From Locusta migratoria (taxonomy: Eukaryota > Arthropoda > Insecta > Orthoptera > Acrididae): a DNA stretch of 64,000 nt. The stretch covers positions 285,925,747-285,989,746 of the forward strand of contig CM048745.1 of assembly GCA_026315105.1 (NCBI GenBank), read 5' to 3'. Positions 22,330-34,429 of the stretch are shown here, piece after piece (within the stretch, counting starts at the first letter, position 1; each line of letters opens with the position of its first letter). Below the pieces are notes generated by a model. That model was not told where the DNA came from. It made no database searches and saw only the letters and a program-made list of their open reading frames with translations. Position numbers and translations under genes: made by a program.

Positions 22330-22805
22330 CATTCAACTTGGAAGTGAAAGGAAGAAATAGGTGGTTGATGTACAGACCGCTATCCATTTTGTGTGGGGCC
22401 ACCTTCTTACATCTGCAACAGGTCACTAAAAATGAAATTTGGAATGCAAAGACGATACAATTTTTAAATAATTTAATAAATTACAAAAACTGAAACATTG
22501 CAATATTCAATAAAACATTCAATGAAACATTACCAAACACTATGAAATATTACAAATTATAGTGGTCAACTTGTTATTTAGAATGAATCGAGTGAAAACA
22601 AGGCAGACAGCAACGTACACTGTTTTGCACTTATGGTAGGTAGGCGATATATCGACCAGTATACTAAGCGTACTTTGGGGCTACCTGAATAATTAAGAAC
22701 GGGGCTTCATGAATAGTGGTGGAAAGGTGATTGGATATGGGGTAAGAGCATTTACAAAAGATTTTCTGTTTTGTAATACTATTATAGTAAATTATTCCTT
22801 CATTT
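22330..22805. other. No gene seen
   Basis: AT-rich sequence upstream of the pogo-like remnant; it may include its 5' terminal region, but no TIR was identified. Confidence 0.4.
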
Positions 22806-22809
22806 TCTT

Positions 22810-23515
22810 CAGGAGGTGAGGCCCTATTTACGGAAAGGAGGCTCAATGGAGTGGTACGAGGGGTCGATGAAGGAGGCAGCTGAAGCAGCGATGGAAGGCG
22901 TATCGCTGTTAGAAGCCAGTAAAACTTATGGAGTGCCATGTACGAATTTGTAAGGACGTTATTTAAAACAAAAAAAGAAAAGTTTTTGGTAACAGCAATC
23001 TGTTACCAAAAAAATTTGCAAGTGGTAACCCGTCTGGACACCTCAATATTTGGAAACCTCTGTTGTCAACGGAATAATATATTTGGAAAAAAGAGGATTT
23101 GGACTGAGACAGAAAAATATGTGTATTGCAGCTTTCAGACTACCTGGTAAGACCAACGTGAAACACCTCTGCAAAAACATGGCAGGAAAGGGCTGGAGTG
23201 TTTCTTTCTGCAACAGAAACCACATTTAGCTGAGAAAACCAGAGGGTCTCTGGAAAGCAAGAGCAGCCACACTAAGCAGAGGGACTGTGAAACGTTGTAA
23301 CAGAAACAAGACGAGGCGATGGAATGGAAATGTGGATTCTGCCAGGGGAAATGGCTACGTGTTCCAGATGAAGATAAGCGTGGATGGATACAATGCCAAA
23401 CGTGCAGCAACTGCTATCATGAATACTGTGTCGGTGCGAGAGGTCGTAACCAGTTTGTCTATGGATGTTGTAGTTTATTTATGTCAACACAAACACTTCC
23501 CAACGACTAAATTGC
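22810..23515 (+). pseudogene. Pogo/Tigger-like transposase remnant with C-terminal PHD-like finger
   Basis: About 22835-22950 gives MKEAAEAAMEG followed by LLEASKTYGVPCTNL, a pipsqueak-type helix-turn-helix. 23040-23230 gives KRGFGLRQKNMCIAAF and CKNMAGKGWSVSF, the CENP-B-like second DNA-binding half with FNxxxxxAGxDW. After LRKPEGLWKAR the reading jumps directly to a Cys/His cluster at 23319-23460 (CGFCQGKW, WIQCQTCSNCYHEYC, YGC), a C4HC3-like finger that often closes insect pogo-like ORFs. The whole DDE catalytic domain is missing. Frame changes separate the blocks. Confidence 0.75.
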
Positions 23516-23534
23516 ATTAATGTGAGATTAAAGG

Positions 23535-23775
23535 TAAAGCACTCATCAATCCGAAGATTGGTTTGAACACCACAGTGCTTTACTAGGCATGGTCCTGTTT
23601 GGAGGTGGTACGCCGTTGCCTTCCTCCGACCTTCGAACTGACTTACCCAGCCACTTATAGGGGGACCTACAGTTTAACGTGGGTTCCGAACCACGGTGCT
23701 ACTCGGTATTTTTCACATGAGCGATACTGCCAGAGGTGAAAGAAGTGGAAAGTGACAGATAAAAATTGGATTTGT
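23535..23775 (+). repeat. Unclassified interspersed repeat, copy 1
   Basis: Contains CCGAAGATTGGTTTGAACAC, CTTCCTCCGACCTTCGAAC and TCACATGAGCGATACTGCC. A reverse-oriented copy is at 30155-30395. No tRNA-like boxes or ORF were found. Confidence 0.8.
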
Positions 23776-24555
23776 AGTCTGGCACTTTACCACTGTGCAA
23801 CCGAGGCGCTTACTATTATAAATATTATAGTAATTATTTTTGTGTCCCGACTTCGTCGCCGCTTTTGTGTCCCAGCCTCGTCGTAGGTGTCGGTGGCCGA
23901 GCGGAATGAGACCGACACGCTGGTGCAGGTACGGAGGGGAGCAGCCAGAAACTATAAACACTCGAGTAAATTAGAAAGAGATATATTGCACAGAATGTAA
24001 CAATACTTAACTTTTACATAGTGCTGCAGAATGTTGATACATAGTTGTTAGAGGCCTGCCTAGTGCCTGTACAATAGCAAAGTCTTCACTGGTGCCTATC
24101 TGATTACGAAGGTCCTAACTCGTTGCTATCTCCGTCCGAAGTGACCGATGTCTTTCCGTGGTGGCCACGAGCGGGGTTGCAGCAGAGGGCGCTCGTGGCT
24201 GTCGTGAGAACGCCGCGCCGTGTGTACATGGCGGCGCGCGGCGAAAGTAGGTGGCACGCACTTTGTACTTATGCGACACCACAATTATTACATTGTTAGA
24301 GGTACTATGTATTAAATACAAATTAGGGTACTTTCAGCTAACGATCCATGTAATTTAGTTGTGCATCTATCCATAATTTACGTTACTGAAATAGCCCCAG
24401 CTTCTATCCCAATATGCACTTTTGTGCAATCGGGAGGATAAATCGAATAACAGCATAACATAGATATTTTACAATCCTGTACAAGCACCTATTATCCACA
24501 GGGTAAATATACCCATAGAAGTCACAGTAAATGAATCATCTGTTTTGACGCCTTC
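23776..24555. other. No gene seen; GC-rich patch at 24140-24250
   Basis: 23887-23905 has a tRNA-like GGTGGCCGAGCGG, possibly a SINE head relic. 24150-24245 is GC-rich with repeated GGCGCTCGTGG-type sequence but no motif or splice-bounded ORF. Confidence 0.4.
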
Positions 24556-24559
24556 ACAC

Positions 24560-25480
24560 AACTGTTTCACAATTATTACTGTACTTCACGCACCAGTTCA
24601 AATGTTCAAATGTTTGTTAAGCTTATGGGACTTAACTACGGGGTCATCAGTCCCTAAACTTACAAACTTCTTATGAACTACTTACAAAGTAGGACGGCAC
24701 AAATATCCATGCCCGAGGGGGGGGGGATTCGAACCCCCGACCGTAGTGGCCGTGCAGACCGTGACTGGAGCGCCTCAGTCCCCTCGGCCACCGCGGCCGG
24801 CACGCATCAGTTGTCAATAATAAAATATATATGTCAACACGACATGTTTCGGGACGACGTTATCCCATTATCAAGTTCTGTAAAACAAGGAAACGTAGAA
24901 TAATGTTCAACGAAAAGACAGAACTATCTAAAAACCATTACTGGGCACATTTTAGCAACCGCCTCCTTCAGAAACACTGATGTGTGTGCATGTATTAAAT
25001 ATCGACTTCTTGCTTTTAACTTCACCGGAAAATTTATAGCGTAGTTCCGTTACAAAACCTTTAATTTAGTGAATGATTTTATGAATAAATTTTAGGTATC
25101 TTGACTAGAATATCTTTGGACACCAATGACAGCGATTAAGCATATGGACAATCTTTGAAATTGGATTAGCTGTCCGTTAGGGCTCAACTTTCTGCCATCT
25201 GGGAAACATATGGTAGTGCGCAAAGTTTTATTTTTGACAATGTACATACACATCTATTGATGCTTCCTAGCAGCAGATAAGTTTTATGATAGATAGGAGG
25301 TTAGTTTCATTGGAATATTTGTGGTACATCGTTTGTATATAGTGCCCTTATTATTCTACGTTTCCTTGTTTTACATAACTTGATAATGGGATTATGTCGT
25401 TCCGAAACACGTCGTGTTGACATATATATTTTATTATTGACAACTGGTGCGTGAAGTACAGTAATAATCACAGTAAATGC
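24560..25480. mobile_element. Penelope-type palindromic terminus, second case
   Basis: The left arm (about 24565-24598 continuing 24802-24905) and right arm (about 25345-25470) are reverse complements. Shared pieces include AATAATAAAATATATATGTC, the CGAAACA element and TATCAAGTT..GTAAAACAAGG. The outer ends read TGATAATGGG..CGAAACACG..ATAAAATA toward the outside, the Penelope-like 3'-end pattern. About 440 bp of unassigned sequence lies between the arms. No RT is present. Confidence 0.6.
24599..24801 (-). repeat. SINE family A in the left Penelope-type arm
   Basis: Full-length inverse copy with a G run in the B-box region. Flanks ACGCACCAGTT (24588-24598) and ACGCATCAGTT (24802-24812) form an 11-bp duplication with one mismatch. 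Confidence 0.9.
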
Positions 25481-25699
25481 TTGAAACAAAAATTAAGTTA
25501 ATAAACTTCCGGGCAAATTTGATGTAAGTTGAAATTATTCTTTTAACCCCGCTGTACGGTGCCACGGAGATGCTCTTGTGCTTCTTACAGTCAAATGAAC
25601 GAGTTTGGAAGAGTTCATATCGTGGTCGTCCTAGTGCCTGGATGGCGCTTTCTGAGAACTGACACACAAGTTCGGCGTGCTGCGTCAGTTGTACAGCTA

Positions 25700-26050
25700 C
25701 GCTAGTTGCCGTGAACACTCTCACACCCGCAGATGGGTTTCTGGATGTCTATGCAGCACGGACGTCCGCCAAGATCGTCGTAGTCTCAGGGCATCAGTGG
25801 CAAATGGTACGGCTACCACAGCACAGGTAAGAGGCTCTGCCAGCCGAGATGGGTCTTCACGAACTGTTGCCAACAGATTACCAGCAGTGGGACAAACAGG
25901 CACGCTCGTCTCTAACCCGTTTTACGTTCACGCCACAACATCGACAAGAAGAGAGGGTCACGTGGAAGATGGAACTGCGGGCCGTGGGCTTCGGCGATGA
26001 AAGCAGATTCCTTCTGCATGCAGCTGATAGTCTGTACAGCACTTAATCTT
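25700..26050 (+). pseudogene. Tc1-like transposase, N-terminal part
   Basis: Reads RQDRRSLRASVANGTATTAQ, VANRLPAVG and, in a neighbouring frame, GDESRFLLHAADS, which contains the first catalytic Asp (FSDESRF in intact relatives). The continuing core is displaced to 26790 by about 740 bp of unassigned DNA. Confidence 0.65.
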
Positions 26051-26789
26051 TATCCCACGGATGATACTAAAATTGTACAACCCATCCCACTGCTGTACAA
26101 CTAAGATGGGTTGGAGGCGTTGTCAGGATGGAAGGCGGAGCGGTGAAGACTTGTGGACGCCCAAGGAAAGGGTGGCTGATTGGCAAATAAGAGAAAGGCT
26201 TCAAGTTAACATTGGCTATATTCACAAATACGGGTTACATATCAAGACCCGCCCTGGAGTCGGATGCAATGAATGAGTGCTAGTCTAAGTTACGGATTAG
26301 GAAATGGAAAAGGTAAAGGTTACGTTTCACACAGTTGGTGGCTGACACCGAACATCCGCTAGGTGGGAGCGGACGGTATGCGGCCGTTCGCTCCGCACAG
26401 AGGCTGAGCCTCTCGATTGCTTCTGTTCTGTACGACAACTAAAACTGAAGATAGCTAAGGAACTGAGTCTTGCACCTCTGAGTCCTCCAGCAGTAGCACA
26501 CGCGATCAAACGTGGGTGTCTGCTATTGGCTCCACGGTAGCATGGAAACGTCAGTAGTTTCAGCACGGACGCCAGAAAGGTGGCGTGATTTTAGGATCAT
26601 CATTTAATACTGGTCCTGTCCGGCTCTGTCCTGCAAGGTGGACAGCCTTGGTAACGTTGTAAAGGCGTATGTCGCGGCGGAAGAACACTTGTAAAACTTA
26701 GGCAAAGTTTAAAATAATTTTTTTGAATTATTTCCCTAAACTATTTTAGACTGGTCATCCTGTGCAAGTCGTTTACGCGTGTGACCTAG
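26051..26789. other. Insert between two Tc1 fragments, unassigned
   Basis: Contains a GC-richer stretch (26330-26560). No TIR, tail or protein match was recognised. Confidence 0.35.
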
Positions 26790-27185
26790 ACCTGTGACCC
26801 GTAGAAGGCAAGAGACACTGCACCCATCCCAGGCCTTACGGTCCGGGATGTGAGAAGCTACAACTCTGGTTCACGTCTGGCGCTTGTGGAAGGGACGGTG
26901 CCAACGCTCGCTACATGCAGAATGTGGAAGACCCGTTCTTTTGTCATTATTGGGCCCGTGTTCCTCCAACAATATAACGCTCTTACACATACTTAGCGTG
27001 AAACTCAACGTGCAACCGCTTCCCTGGCCAGCACAATGTCCCATGTTGTCTCCATCCAGCACTTGTGGGGTTACACAATTGACACGTACAAGTCGTCGAA
27101 TCACAACTCTTGCGGAACTACTTTAACAGGTCTATCAGGCGCGTAATGATGTAGCTCATGACAGCATTCGCCTTCTGTATGATGG
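26790..27185 (+). pseudogene. Tc1-like transposase, C-terminal part
   Basis: FVIIGPVFLQQYNALTHT corresponds to the second-Asp region, with Asp replaced by Tyr. Sequence like LPWPAQCPMLSPS follows for the third motif, and HDSIRLLYDGV resembles the end of Tc1 transposases. It is frameshifted throughout. Confidence 0.65.
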
Positions 27186-27189
27186 AGTG

Positions 27190-27960
27190 TGTGAGGCTAC
27201 CTGAGTACCCAATTGCTTATTATGAATGAACAAGCTTTATATTTATTAGTAAAAGTAATTAAATATAGTTATCAGAGTGTAAAGTAATTTATTTATACTA
27301 GACTTGATTTGTTTATTTTATGATGTCCACAGTATTCCACATAGCTTTCATTGGCAACGATGTTATTGAGCCATTGGACTACGGAATACCGCGGCCAAGG
27401 AGTTATAGCCTGTATATATTCTGATGTTGTGATTATTGTTGGTGTTGATTTTGGAAAAAGTACTGAAATAAATGAGACTGAACTTGCAAAACATCGAATT
27501 TATTTTGAAGATGCAATAAAAAAGTAAAATAAGAACATTATATTCCGATCTGGTACGTAAAACTCTCCACATGAGAAGAAAGAAGACTGTGGAAACGACG
27601 AGGGTACCAGATTTGACAAGAAAACGAGGTAATTTATTAAAAAGTACGGGGAACCCTCGCAAGTGAATGCCCTAATCAGCGCCTGCATGCCCGCCCATAT
27701 GGGCTATATCACGAATTTATGTGTCAGCATCGTTCTAAATCTAGTACCTCAGTACTGCCTGAGCTGTTAAGCTGTAAATGTAATCTAGACATGGTTTCAC
27801 ATTTGCTACCCAGTCATTAAGTCAGATTCATAAATTAGACTTCGACAACAGATCATATATTTTCCTTACAGCAAATAATTGAAAAGAAAAAAAGTTCGAA
27901 ATCAAACCCTTAAATTTACTTTTTGTTGATATAGAAAAAAGCATATTATAATATAACATT
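27190..27960. other. No gene seen
   Basis: AT-rich intronic sequence without repeats recognisable by eye. Confidence 0.35.
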
Positions 27961-27964
27961 ATGT

Positions 27965-28480
27965 AACTTGTGAAAGCATTAAAGGCATATAACATTAGCC
28001 CTATCATAATTAAAGCAATTCAGACACTTTACGAAAACTCAACAGCAAGAATAAAAATACAAAATTATCTCTCACCTGGGTTCAAAGAAACAAAAGGATT
28101 ACGACAAGTGTCACCAACACTTTACAAAATACACACCGAAAACACACTAGAAAATTGGAAAAGAAAATGCAAAAACATGGGGCTCCCAGTAAATTTGCTG
28201 ATGGCCAGTTAAGTTTGGCACAGGATAAAGATGACATAGAATACATTACAAGGAAATTAATAGAGAAATATAAAGAATAGGGACTTCAGGTCAACAAGAA
28301 TGAAACAAAATATTTGGTAAGGAGACATAAACAAACATTTAATACTGGAAGAAGGCATGACCACAATTAAACGCACTGAAGAATATAAATACCTAGGAGC
28401 AACTATCACGCAAGATGGAAAACAAGACAACGAAATTAGCGCAAGAATAAATGCTGGGAAGTGTACAATTGGAACATTAA
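27965..28480 (+). pseudogene. RTE-like reverse transcriptase fragment
   Basis: MKALKAYNISP, KAIQTLYENSTARI, then SPGFKETKGLRQVSPTLY (usual RGVRQGCPLSPTLF) and, after stops, EEYKYLGATITQDG..NEISARI. The YADD segment is reduced to LAQDKDD. It is short, decayed and AT-rich. Confidence 0.75.
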
Positions 28481-30035
28481 ATTAGATTATAATTCATTGT
28501 CGTAAGAACGACGTGTTTTTGATAATTTTCAGTGCGCCATTGCTTTGAAATGGCAACGCTTGAGTTATAATAACAAAATCATCAAGTAGAGAAAGCAAGA
28601 TGGCGTACGCAAAAGAGATTTTGGGACGAGGGATGTCACGTGACGATTTACGAACGCCAAATGTACGCTGTGTTCCATCCAGGCTACAGTCACTCGTCCG
28701 AACGCCAAATGTACGCTACGTTCGTTCCAGCCTGTAGTCAATCGTAACCAGTATAGGCAAAGAAAATAAACTTCGAACTACCAAGTGATAATATTTTAAC
28801 GGAAAAATATAATGAAAATGTAGGAGAGATATTAAAATGATAGTTCAAAGAGGTAAAAGTTCAAAAAAGAGCATGTTTGTCAAAGCTAAATTCAAACATC
28901 ATATAATTTTGACTGTTTGTTAAAATAGGGTCAGAAAGAATATTACGTGTTGGGTGCATAGATATTACGACAATTGTAGAGTCGCAATCTTATCATCATA
29001 TTTTTTTCTATTATTTAGATTATTTTCTTGGTCCAAAATGTTTGCAAAAACTTATAAAACTACAAATCTAAAATGGGCCGTAAAACACGTCAGTGTGATT
29101 TTTTTCACTGCCATCACAAGTTCTTAGAAGCCATGAAACATATTGCGGATGTTGACACCTTCCTGGCGTTCAGAGAACGAGAAACATGGAACTCTTTTAA
29201 ACCTGTTAAAACTTCGTGCCTTTGTAGAAAGCTGCAGCCGCCTTTAATTGGCTCTGTTCCAGGCAGTTACAAGTTTGTTTTCTGAAACCGATGTTTTCAC
29301 GTTAATCAGTTTTTGTTCAAACGTGTTCAAAATGGCGGCCTTGTTTCTTCCTAGAAAGAAAAGAACCAATTCGTTGAATCTGTTCATGTCTAACAATTTT
29401 TTCCCTGGGAATAGTCGATAATTGTTAGCCTGTGTTCTGGAGACCGCGCCTGAAACCATGTCGTTCAAGACTTTTACGGCTGTTTTGTAGACTAATGGCT
29501 CATTAAGAATGTATGCGAAAGAAGACGTGGAATTGCATTCAAAGCCATCATCACATTAGCAACGTTTCTAAAGGCTAAGACCAAAACATAGTGACAAATT
29601 TTACTAATTAAGGGAAACGTCCTCGAAAATATACAGAATACTGTAACAAATTAATTTTAAATATCGATGAGAAAAGAAAAAACCTGCAAGTGAGACGGAC
29701 TAGGCTACTGAAAGATTTCAAAAAAATCTCGAGGTTGATGTCAACCCAAAAATTTTTTCTTGCCTATGTAGAAAATTTATAATGAAGAAAAAATTGTCAA
29801 AGGCGTTGTCATGCCTTTGTTTACAATAGACAGTTGCGTAATGCACTGGAGATCTTGAAAAATTGCTTAATGTACGTGAAAATAACGCGAAGTCGGTTAA
29901 AGGCTTGGAAACAAGACTCACTCCGCACATCTGTTGCAACCGCAACGGAAAATACTACAAAATCAGCCGAAGATTGCTGTGGACGACATTAATTGCAAAA
30001 AAATTTATAAGCACCAACAAGCACACAAGCAGGAA
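28481..30035. other. No gene seen; 48-bp tandem duplication at 28651-28746
   Basis: Two adjacent 48-bp units start CGAACGCCAAATGTACGCT at 28651 and 28699, with a few differences. The rest is AT-rich with no motif. Short ORFs near 29073 and 29863 have no recognisable domain and are treated as chance. Confidence 0.55.
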
Positions 30036-30039
30036 GAAA

Positions 30040-31280
30040 AAATAATCTCACAAGGAGATCATATGGGTGTCGGATTTTAGAATTTTTTGATATTTATGGT
30101 AAGTGAAGTACAGAACTAAAGTAACAATCATTCAAAGCCGCCAGGTCCTAGGATTTTCATCTGTCACTGTCCACTTCTTTCACCTCTGGCAGTATTGCTC
30201 ATGTGAAAAATACCGAGTAGTACCGTGGTTCGGAACTCACGTTAAACAGTAGGTCCCCCTATAACTGACTGGGTAAGTCAGTTCGAAGGTCGGAGGAAGG
30301 CAACGGCACACCACCTCCAAACAGGACCATGCCCAGTAAAGCACTGTGGTGTTCAAACCAATCTTCGGATTGTTGACTGCTTTACCTTTTACATTCACAG
30401 CCATTCGACGCAACTATCAAATTTGTCAAGGAAATCGACTTTGAAGTTTTTCAAGTAACGTAAGTAGCAATAATTAAAACATTTACACCGTCTGTTGGTA
30501 TAGCTCAGGTGGTAGCGTTCTGGCTTCGCAACCCTCGCGTTGGTGGTTCGATTCCTGCTGTAACTGATTAACGTCCTTTTTTTTCCAATACTTACACAAT
30601 TTTAATATCTAATGGCAATTTTTATGAAAAATTCACGTATTTTTTTTTTATTCGTAGTTTTCTATATTTTATCAAATAATGATGGTTTTGATCAAATAAG
30701 ATACGTTTCATTTCTTACAGTATCGGCGTCATTATTCTTTGACGACGGTAGTTCTTGATTATTAAGTTTGTGAGAGCTAATTTTTCGTAGTTTTCGAATT
30801 CAGCTACCTAAAACATTTAGGGATCTCTAATTCCATGTGTTGTGTAAATTTTTATGTGTGTGTAGACGAGGTGAACACCTTGTCGTGGCCTAAAACGATG
30901 GTTGACTATGTTAGCTGATCGGAAAGCTATGAAGAAAACAGAGTCGTAACTCTTCAGAAATTTAACAATCAAAGCCTTCCGTAGTCAACTACGAATAAAC
31001 AAAAATACGTACATTTTTCATAAAAAATACCAATAGATAGTAAAATTGTGAAGGTATTCGAACATAACGAAAAAACAATTTAAATCAGTTACAGCAGGAT
31101 TCGAACGACCGACCCTATGGTTGTGAGGGCAGAGCGCTAACACCTAAGCTTCACCAACAGATACGACAAAGTGCTTTAATTATTGCTGCTTAAATATACT
31201 TGAAAAAACTTCAAAGTAGATTTTATCGAGAATTTTTTAGACTTGCGTCGAATGGCTTTGGCTGAATGTTAATTAAGTTC
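30040..31280. mobile_element. Foldback element with tRNA-like arms, copy 1
   Basis: The left arm (about 30405-30670) and right arm (about 31000-31262) are reverse complements over roughly 250 bp, and the left outer part starts at about 30050. Both arms hold a tRNA-like segment. The left one, about 30495-30565, reads TTGGTATAGCTCAGGTGGTA (A box) and GGTGGTTCGATTCCTGCTG (B box). The loop includes AGACGAGGTGAACACCTTGT. A 240-bp repeat is inserted in the left outer part. Related copies are at 34430 and 38787. Confidence 0.72.
30155..30395 (-). repeat. Unclassified interspersed repeat, copy 2, with target duplication
   Basis: Reverse complement of 23535-23775. Flanked by CATTCAAAGCC on the left and CATTCACAGCC on the right (11 bp, one mismatch), so it behaves as a separate mobile unit. 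Confidence 0.82.
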
Positions 31281-33155
31281 TGAACTTGAAAGACTACCGT
31301 TAATTGTAAAATGAATTCTAGTTGAAAGGAGCCAGTTAAAAAACTTACTTTAACTCTGGCCGTAAAACCAGCTAAAGGATTCGCATGAACTACTGACTAC
31401 TTCCTGCAACAGACTCTTGTTCCCTGGCCCAGAATATAGAACTGACTCAAACTTTACTTTAGGATCAGGAAGACAAAGAGTCGGTGGCCAACATACGTCG
31501 TAGATCACGAGAATTACACATAATCATTAATATACAAGCCACCCCGAACTAAACCATTTCATGAAGATGGCAATGAGAACATTCAGGGCGCAACGGAATT
31601 ACAAATACGTTAATTTGCATCTGAATTTGTTCTCAGCACTGGTGAAAAACAACATTAAATAAAAGGGAGGGTATTCATTAACTAATATTCATAAGAAGGA
31701 TCAAATTCACTGAAAATAAATTATTTATTCACTTAAAATATGAGCAAATGGGGGAACCAATTTTGTTAAACAATAAAAATGCATCCCATTTCATGTTAAG
31801 TTAAAGTAATCTGAACTGAACATCGTCGGGGAAGGGATTTAAAATCAACAAGCATTCATCCACTAACACACGCGAAGCAAAGCAAAACTCACCCAACTCA
31901 GCATGCTCATACGAAGCAGAAGCAGGCGCCGCTGTCGTGGGCGAAATTCAGCGAACCAGGATTTATCACACAACACAAGGAAAATAAACTTCGTGGGTGG
32001 CTCTCGTCTGTCTTTCTTTACTCGCGATAATAGTGACATTAATTTCCATTTAAATCGAACCATGAACATGCAGACTTACTGAGACACATGGCACGAGTCC
32101 GCTACATTACATATTCGCACCCCACGGAAGGCAAAGTGCTTAAAGGTCGTATTCATTTCAACAAAAATCAACAGAATCATCGATTACGAAGCAAAAATTC
32201 ACAGTAGTAAGGCACTGGCATGTGAGTAGTGGCGAAAACTCAAGTGACTAGCTATACACCTTTGAAGTCGGAGTTCAGAGCCACGTGGTTCCGAAAACCA
32301 GTAAAAAAAAAAAATTCAATTTCCGTAAAATAAAGAAAAATAGCTACGGCATGCAACCCTTAGAAATGCGTAGCATATCATAAGGAAGCTAAAGAAACAG
32401 TAAGAAGCGATTGGGAAGGTTTTACACGGATGGGTGAAGTCCAGTCTTCAAAAATCAGAAATGTGGAACAAAATTCAATGTTGGGGTAAATCAACTAAGA
32501 AATACGGCATTCAGCCCCTAGAAATACTTAATATTCCATAAGCAAGCTAATAAAAGGGTTGTACAATGCTAGAAGAGAATTTACTGGGGGAGTCTGTATG
32601 GAAAGTACAAGTTTGGAAACGAAGCAGCAATGTAAAATAGTTGGGGTGGAGATCGCGATCAGAAAGATACATGCAAAATTTCTTTCCTGAAGGGCATAGA
32701 AACAGACACAGGGGTAGCTGAAGGCTTTGTTCTAAGAACACACCACGTGGAGCACATATCACTCGCAGAAGGAGGAAACGGAAAAGAATATTTCACATGC
32801 ACTACACAGAATAAAAATATCCCCGCACATTAGTTGCATCCCACAATGCTAGAAAGAAATTAAACCGAGTTCGTACACCGCCAGCTAGTCTCACAGAGGT
32901 TACCGATTCTCAGCTGTTATCTAACCGAATTAGTTACATATTCACCACGTTTACCTACGCAAAATCACCGAAATGGAATTGAATACACTTCCGTACATGA
33001 TCAGAGAAACTTATTCCAAAAAATGAACCTAAGTTCTCAAATCTAACTTGAACACCAGACATAGAATCGCTACCACCTCAAGGGAGGAAAGAAAATCAGA
33101 ACATCTTACCAGGTCGAAGCGCAGCCACAGTGTGTCCAATCGGCCAACGAGACAT
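31281..33155. other. No gene seen; imperfect direct repeat of about 55 bp
   Basis: Segments at about 32343-32398 and 32502-32556 share TACGGCAT, CCTAGAAAT, CATAAG.AAGCTAA. No ORF or TIR was recognised. Confidence 0.4.
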
Positions 33156-33159
33156 ACGC

Positions 33160-33325
33160 CACCCACCAGAAATCGGTAAAACCCAAGAAAAACGAGGTGG
33201 TGGGGAGAGATTAGACTCTTGCATCCAACCGAGGCTCGCTACCGGGCATTGCCAACTCAACTTGTAACCAAAGGGTGGAGGAACCTCTTTGGTAGCGTCA
33301 AAAGCAGAAGTTGGTAACGACTACC
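33160..33325 (+). repeat. Interspersed repeat shared with 62290-62460
   Basis: Both sites contain GGTGGTGGGGAGAG (GTGGTGGGGAGAG), GAGGCTCGCTAC, GGAACCTCTTT and AAAAGCAGAAGTTGG in the same order and orientation. At 62290 it forms the loop of a long inverted repeat. Confidence 0.8.
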
Positions 33326-33439
33326 AGACCTGCAACGGCTCGCGACATCTGTATCCAATGTTAACTGGCGGGTGGTATGACGATCGATACACCTCGCTTC
33401 CTTGGACACAGATTTACGTGCCATGTGATATCTGACAGT

Positions 33440-34220
33440 AAATGGTCAACAAGCAACACGATCTAGACTCCACTCTATACATATGATAGACTCACCATTA
33501 TGTCCCCAATGCCTGTCATGGACGAGAGAACACCGGCTAGCCGGCCGCGGTGGCCGAGGGGACTGAGGCGCTCCAGTCATGGTCTGCACGGCCACTACGG
33601 TCGGGGGTTCGAATCCCCCCTCGGGCATGGATATTTGTGCCGTCCCTAGTATTAGTTAGTTCATAAGTAGTTTGTAAGTTTAGGGACTGATGACCCCGTA
33701 GTTAAGTCCCATAGACTATACAAACATTTGAACATTTTGAACACCGGCTAACATGTGGCCCAGCAGCAGAGGTCTGGCGCTTAGGACAACAAATAATAGC
33801 TTTCTTTCTTCGAGTGGGGCAAGAAGACAACGCTCCAGGTTATTCCCTAACAGGAGGTACTGTCCACTTTCAAAAACGAATGCAGTAACATAAATTCGAG
33901 CACAACTACTGCTATATTTATTCAGATATACCCCAAAGAATGTATTAGACTTTTGGATCTATTTAGAAGAATGGCATAGAAAGATTGTACATAATCCTAA
34001 GTATAGACAGTATTTTTCTAATTATGGAGTGCGGTTCAGGACCCGCCGCACAGCTGGAACGTCCCGGCTAGGAGAAGTTAAAATATTAAACCGACAAAAG
34101 ATGAAGGAAAGATATGAAACGGTAACTAAGCCTAATATACGAGAAGACGTACCCGGACGCTTATTTACGATATGCGGGAAGGCAGTTAAGTTTCTGAACG
34201 AGTTATGCGCACGCTGAACA
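33440..34220 (+). pseudogene. Tx1/L1-like LINE, C-terminal remnant
   Basis: MIDSPLCPQCLSWTREHRL is a CCHC-like finger typical of the end of Tx1-like ORF2 (IDSPLCPxC..xDTxxHRL). Further along, LLLYLFRYTPKNVLDFW..EEWHRKI resembles the tail of the element at 50905. The reading is interrupted by the SINE at 33540 and by stops. Confidence 0.6.
33540..33738 (+). repeat. SINE family A with perfect 12-bp target duplication
   Basis: Full-length. GAACACCGGCTA occurs at 33528-33539 and 33739-33750. Confidence 0.95.
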
Positions 34221-34429
34221 GATTTACTTAAAAAAAAACGGTCTCTATAAGAAGAATTATGTTGTCTACAATGAATAAACGTCAAAACCGTTTAATAAAG
34301 TACTCCTAGCCTCTCCTAATAAATTTACAGCTGTTTCCTTTCATTTGTTTTTATTTCTTTTCATTGTTAAGATAAAGCTAAGATGAATGGCTAAAAAATG
34401 AAAAAAAAAAATAAATAAAAAAAAAAGTT

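Noticed and set aside
24140..24330. GC-rich patch as an extra esterase exon
   Set aside because: Neither strand yields esterase motifs in this interval, and the neighbouring exons already join in phase.
29073..29285. 70-codon ORF with CxxC-like residues
   Set aside because: The Cys/His spacing fits no finger type, and the surroundings are AT-rich non-coding DNA.
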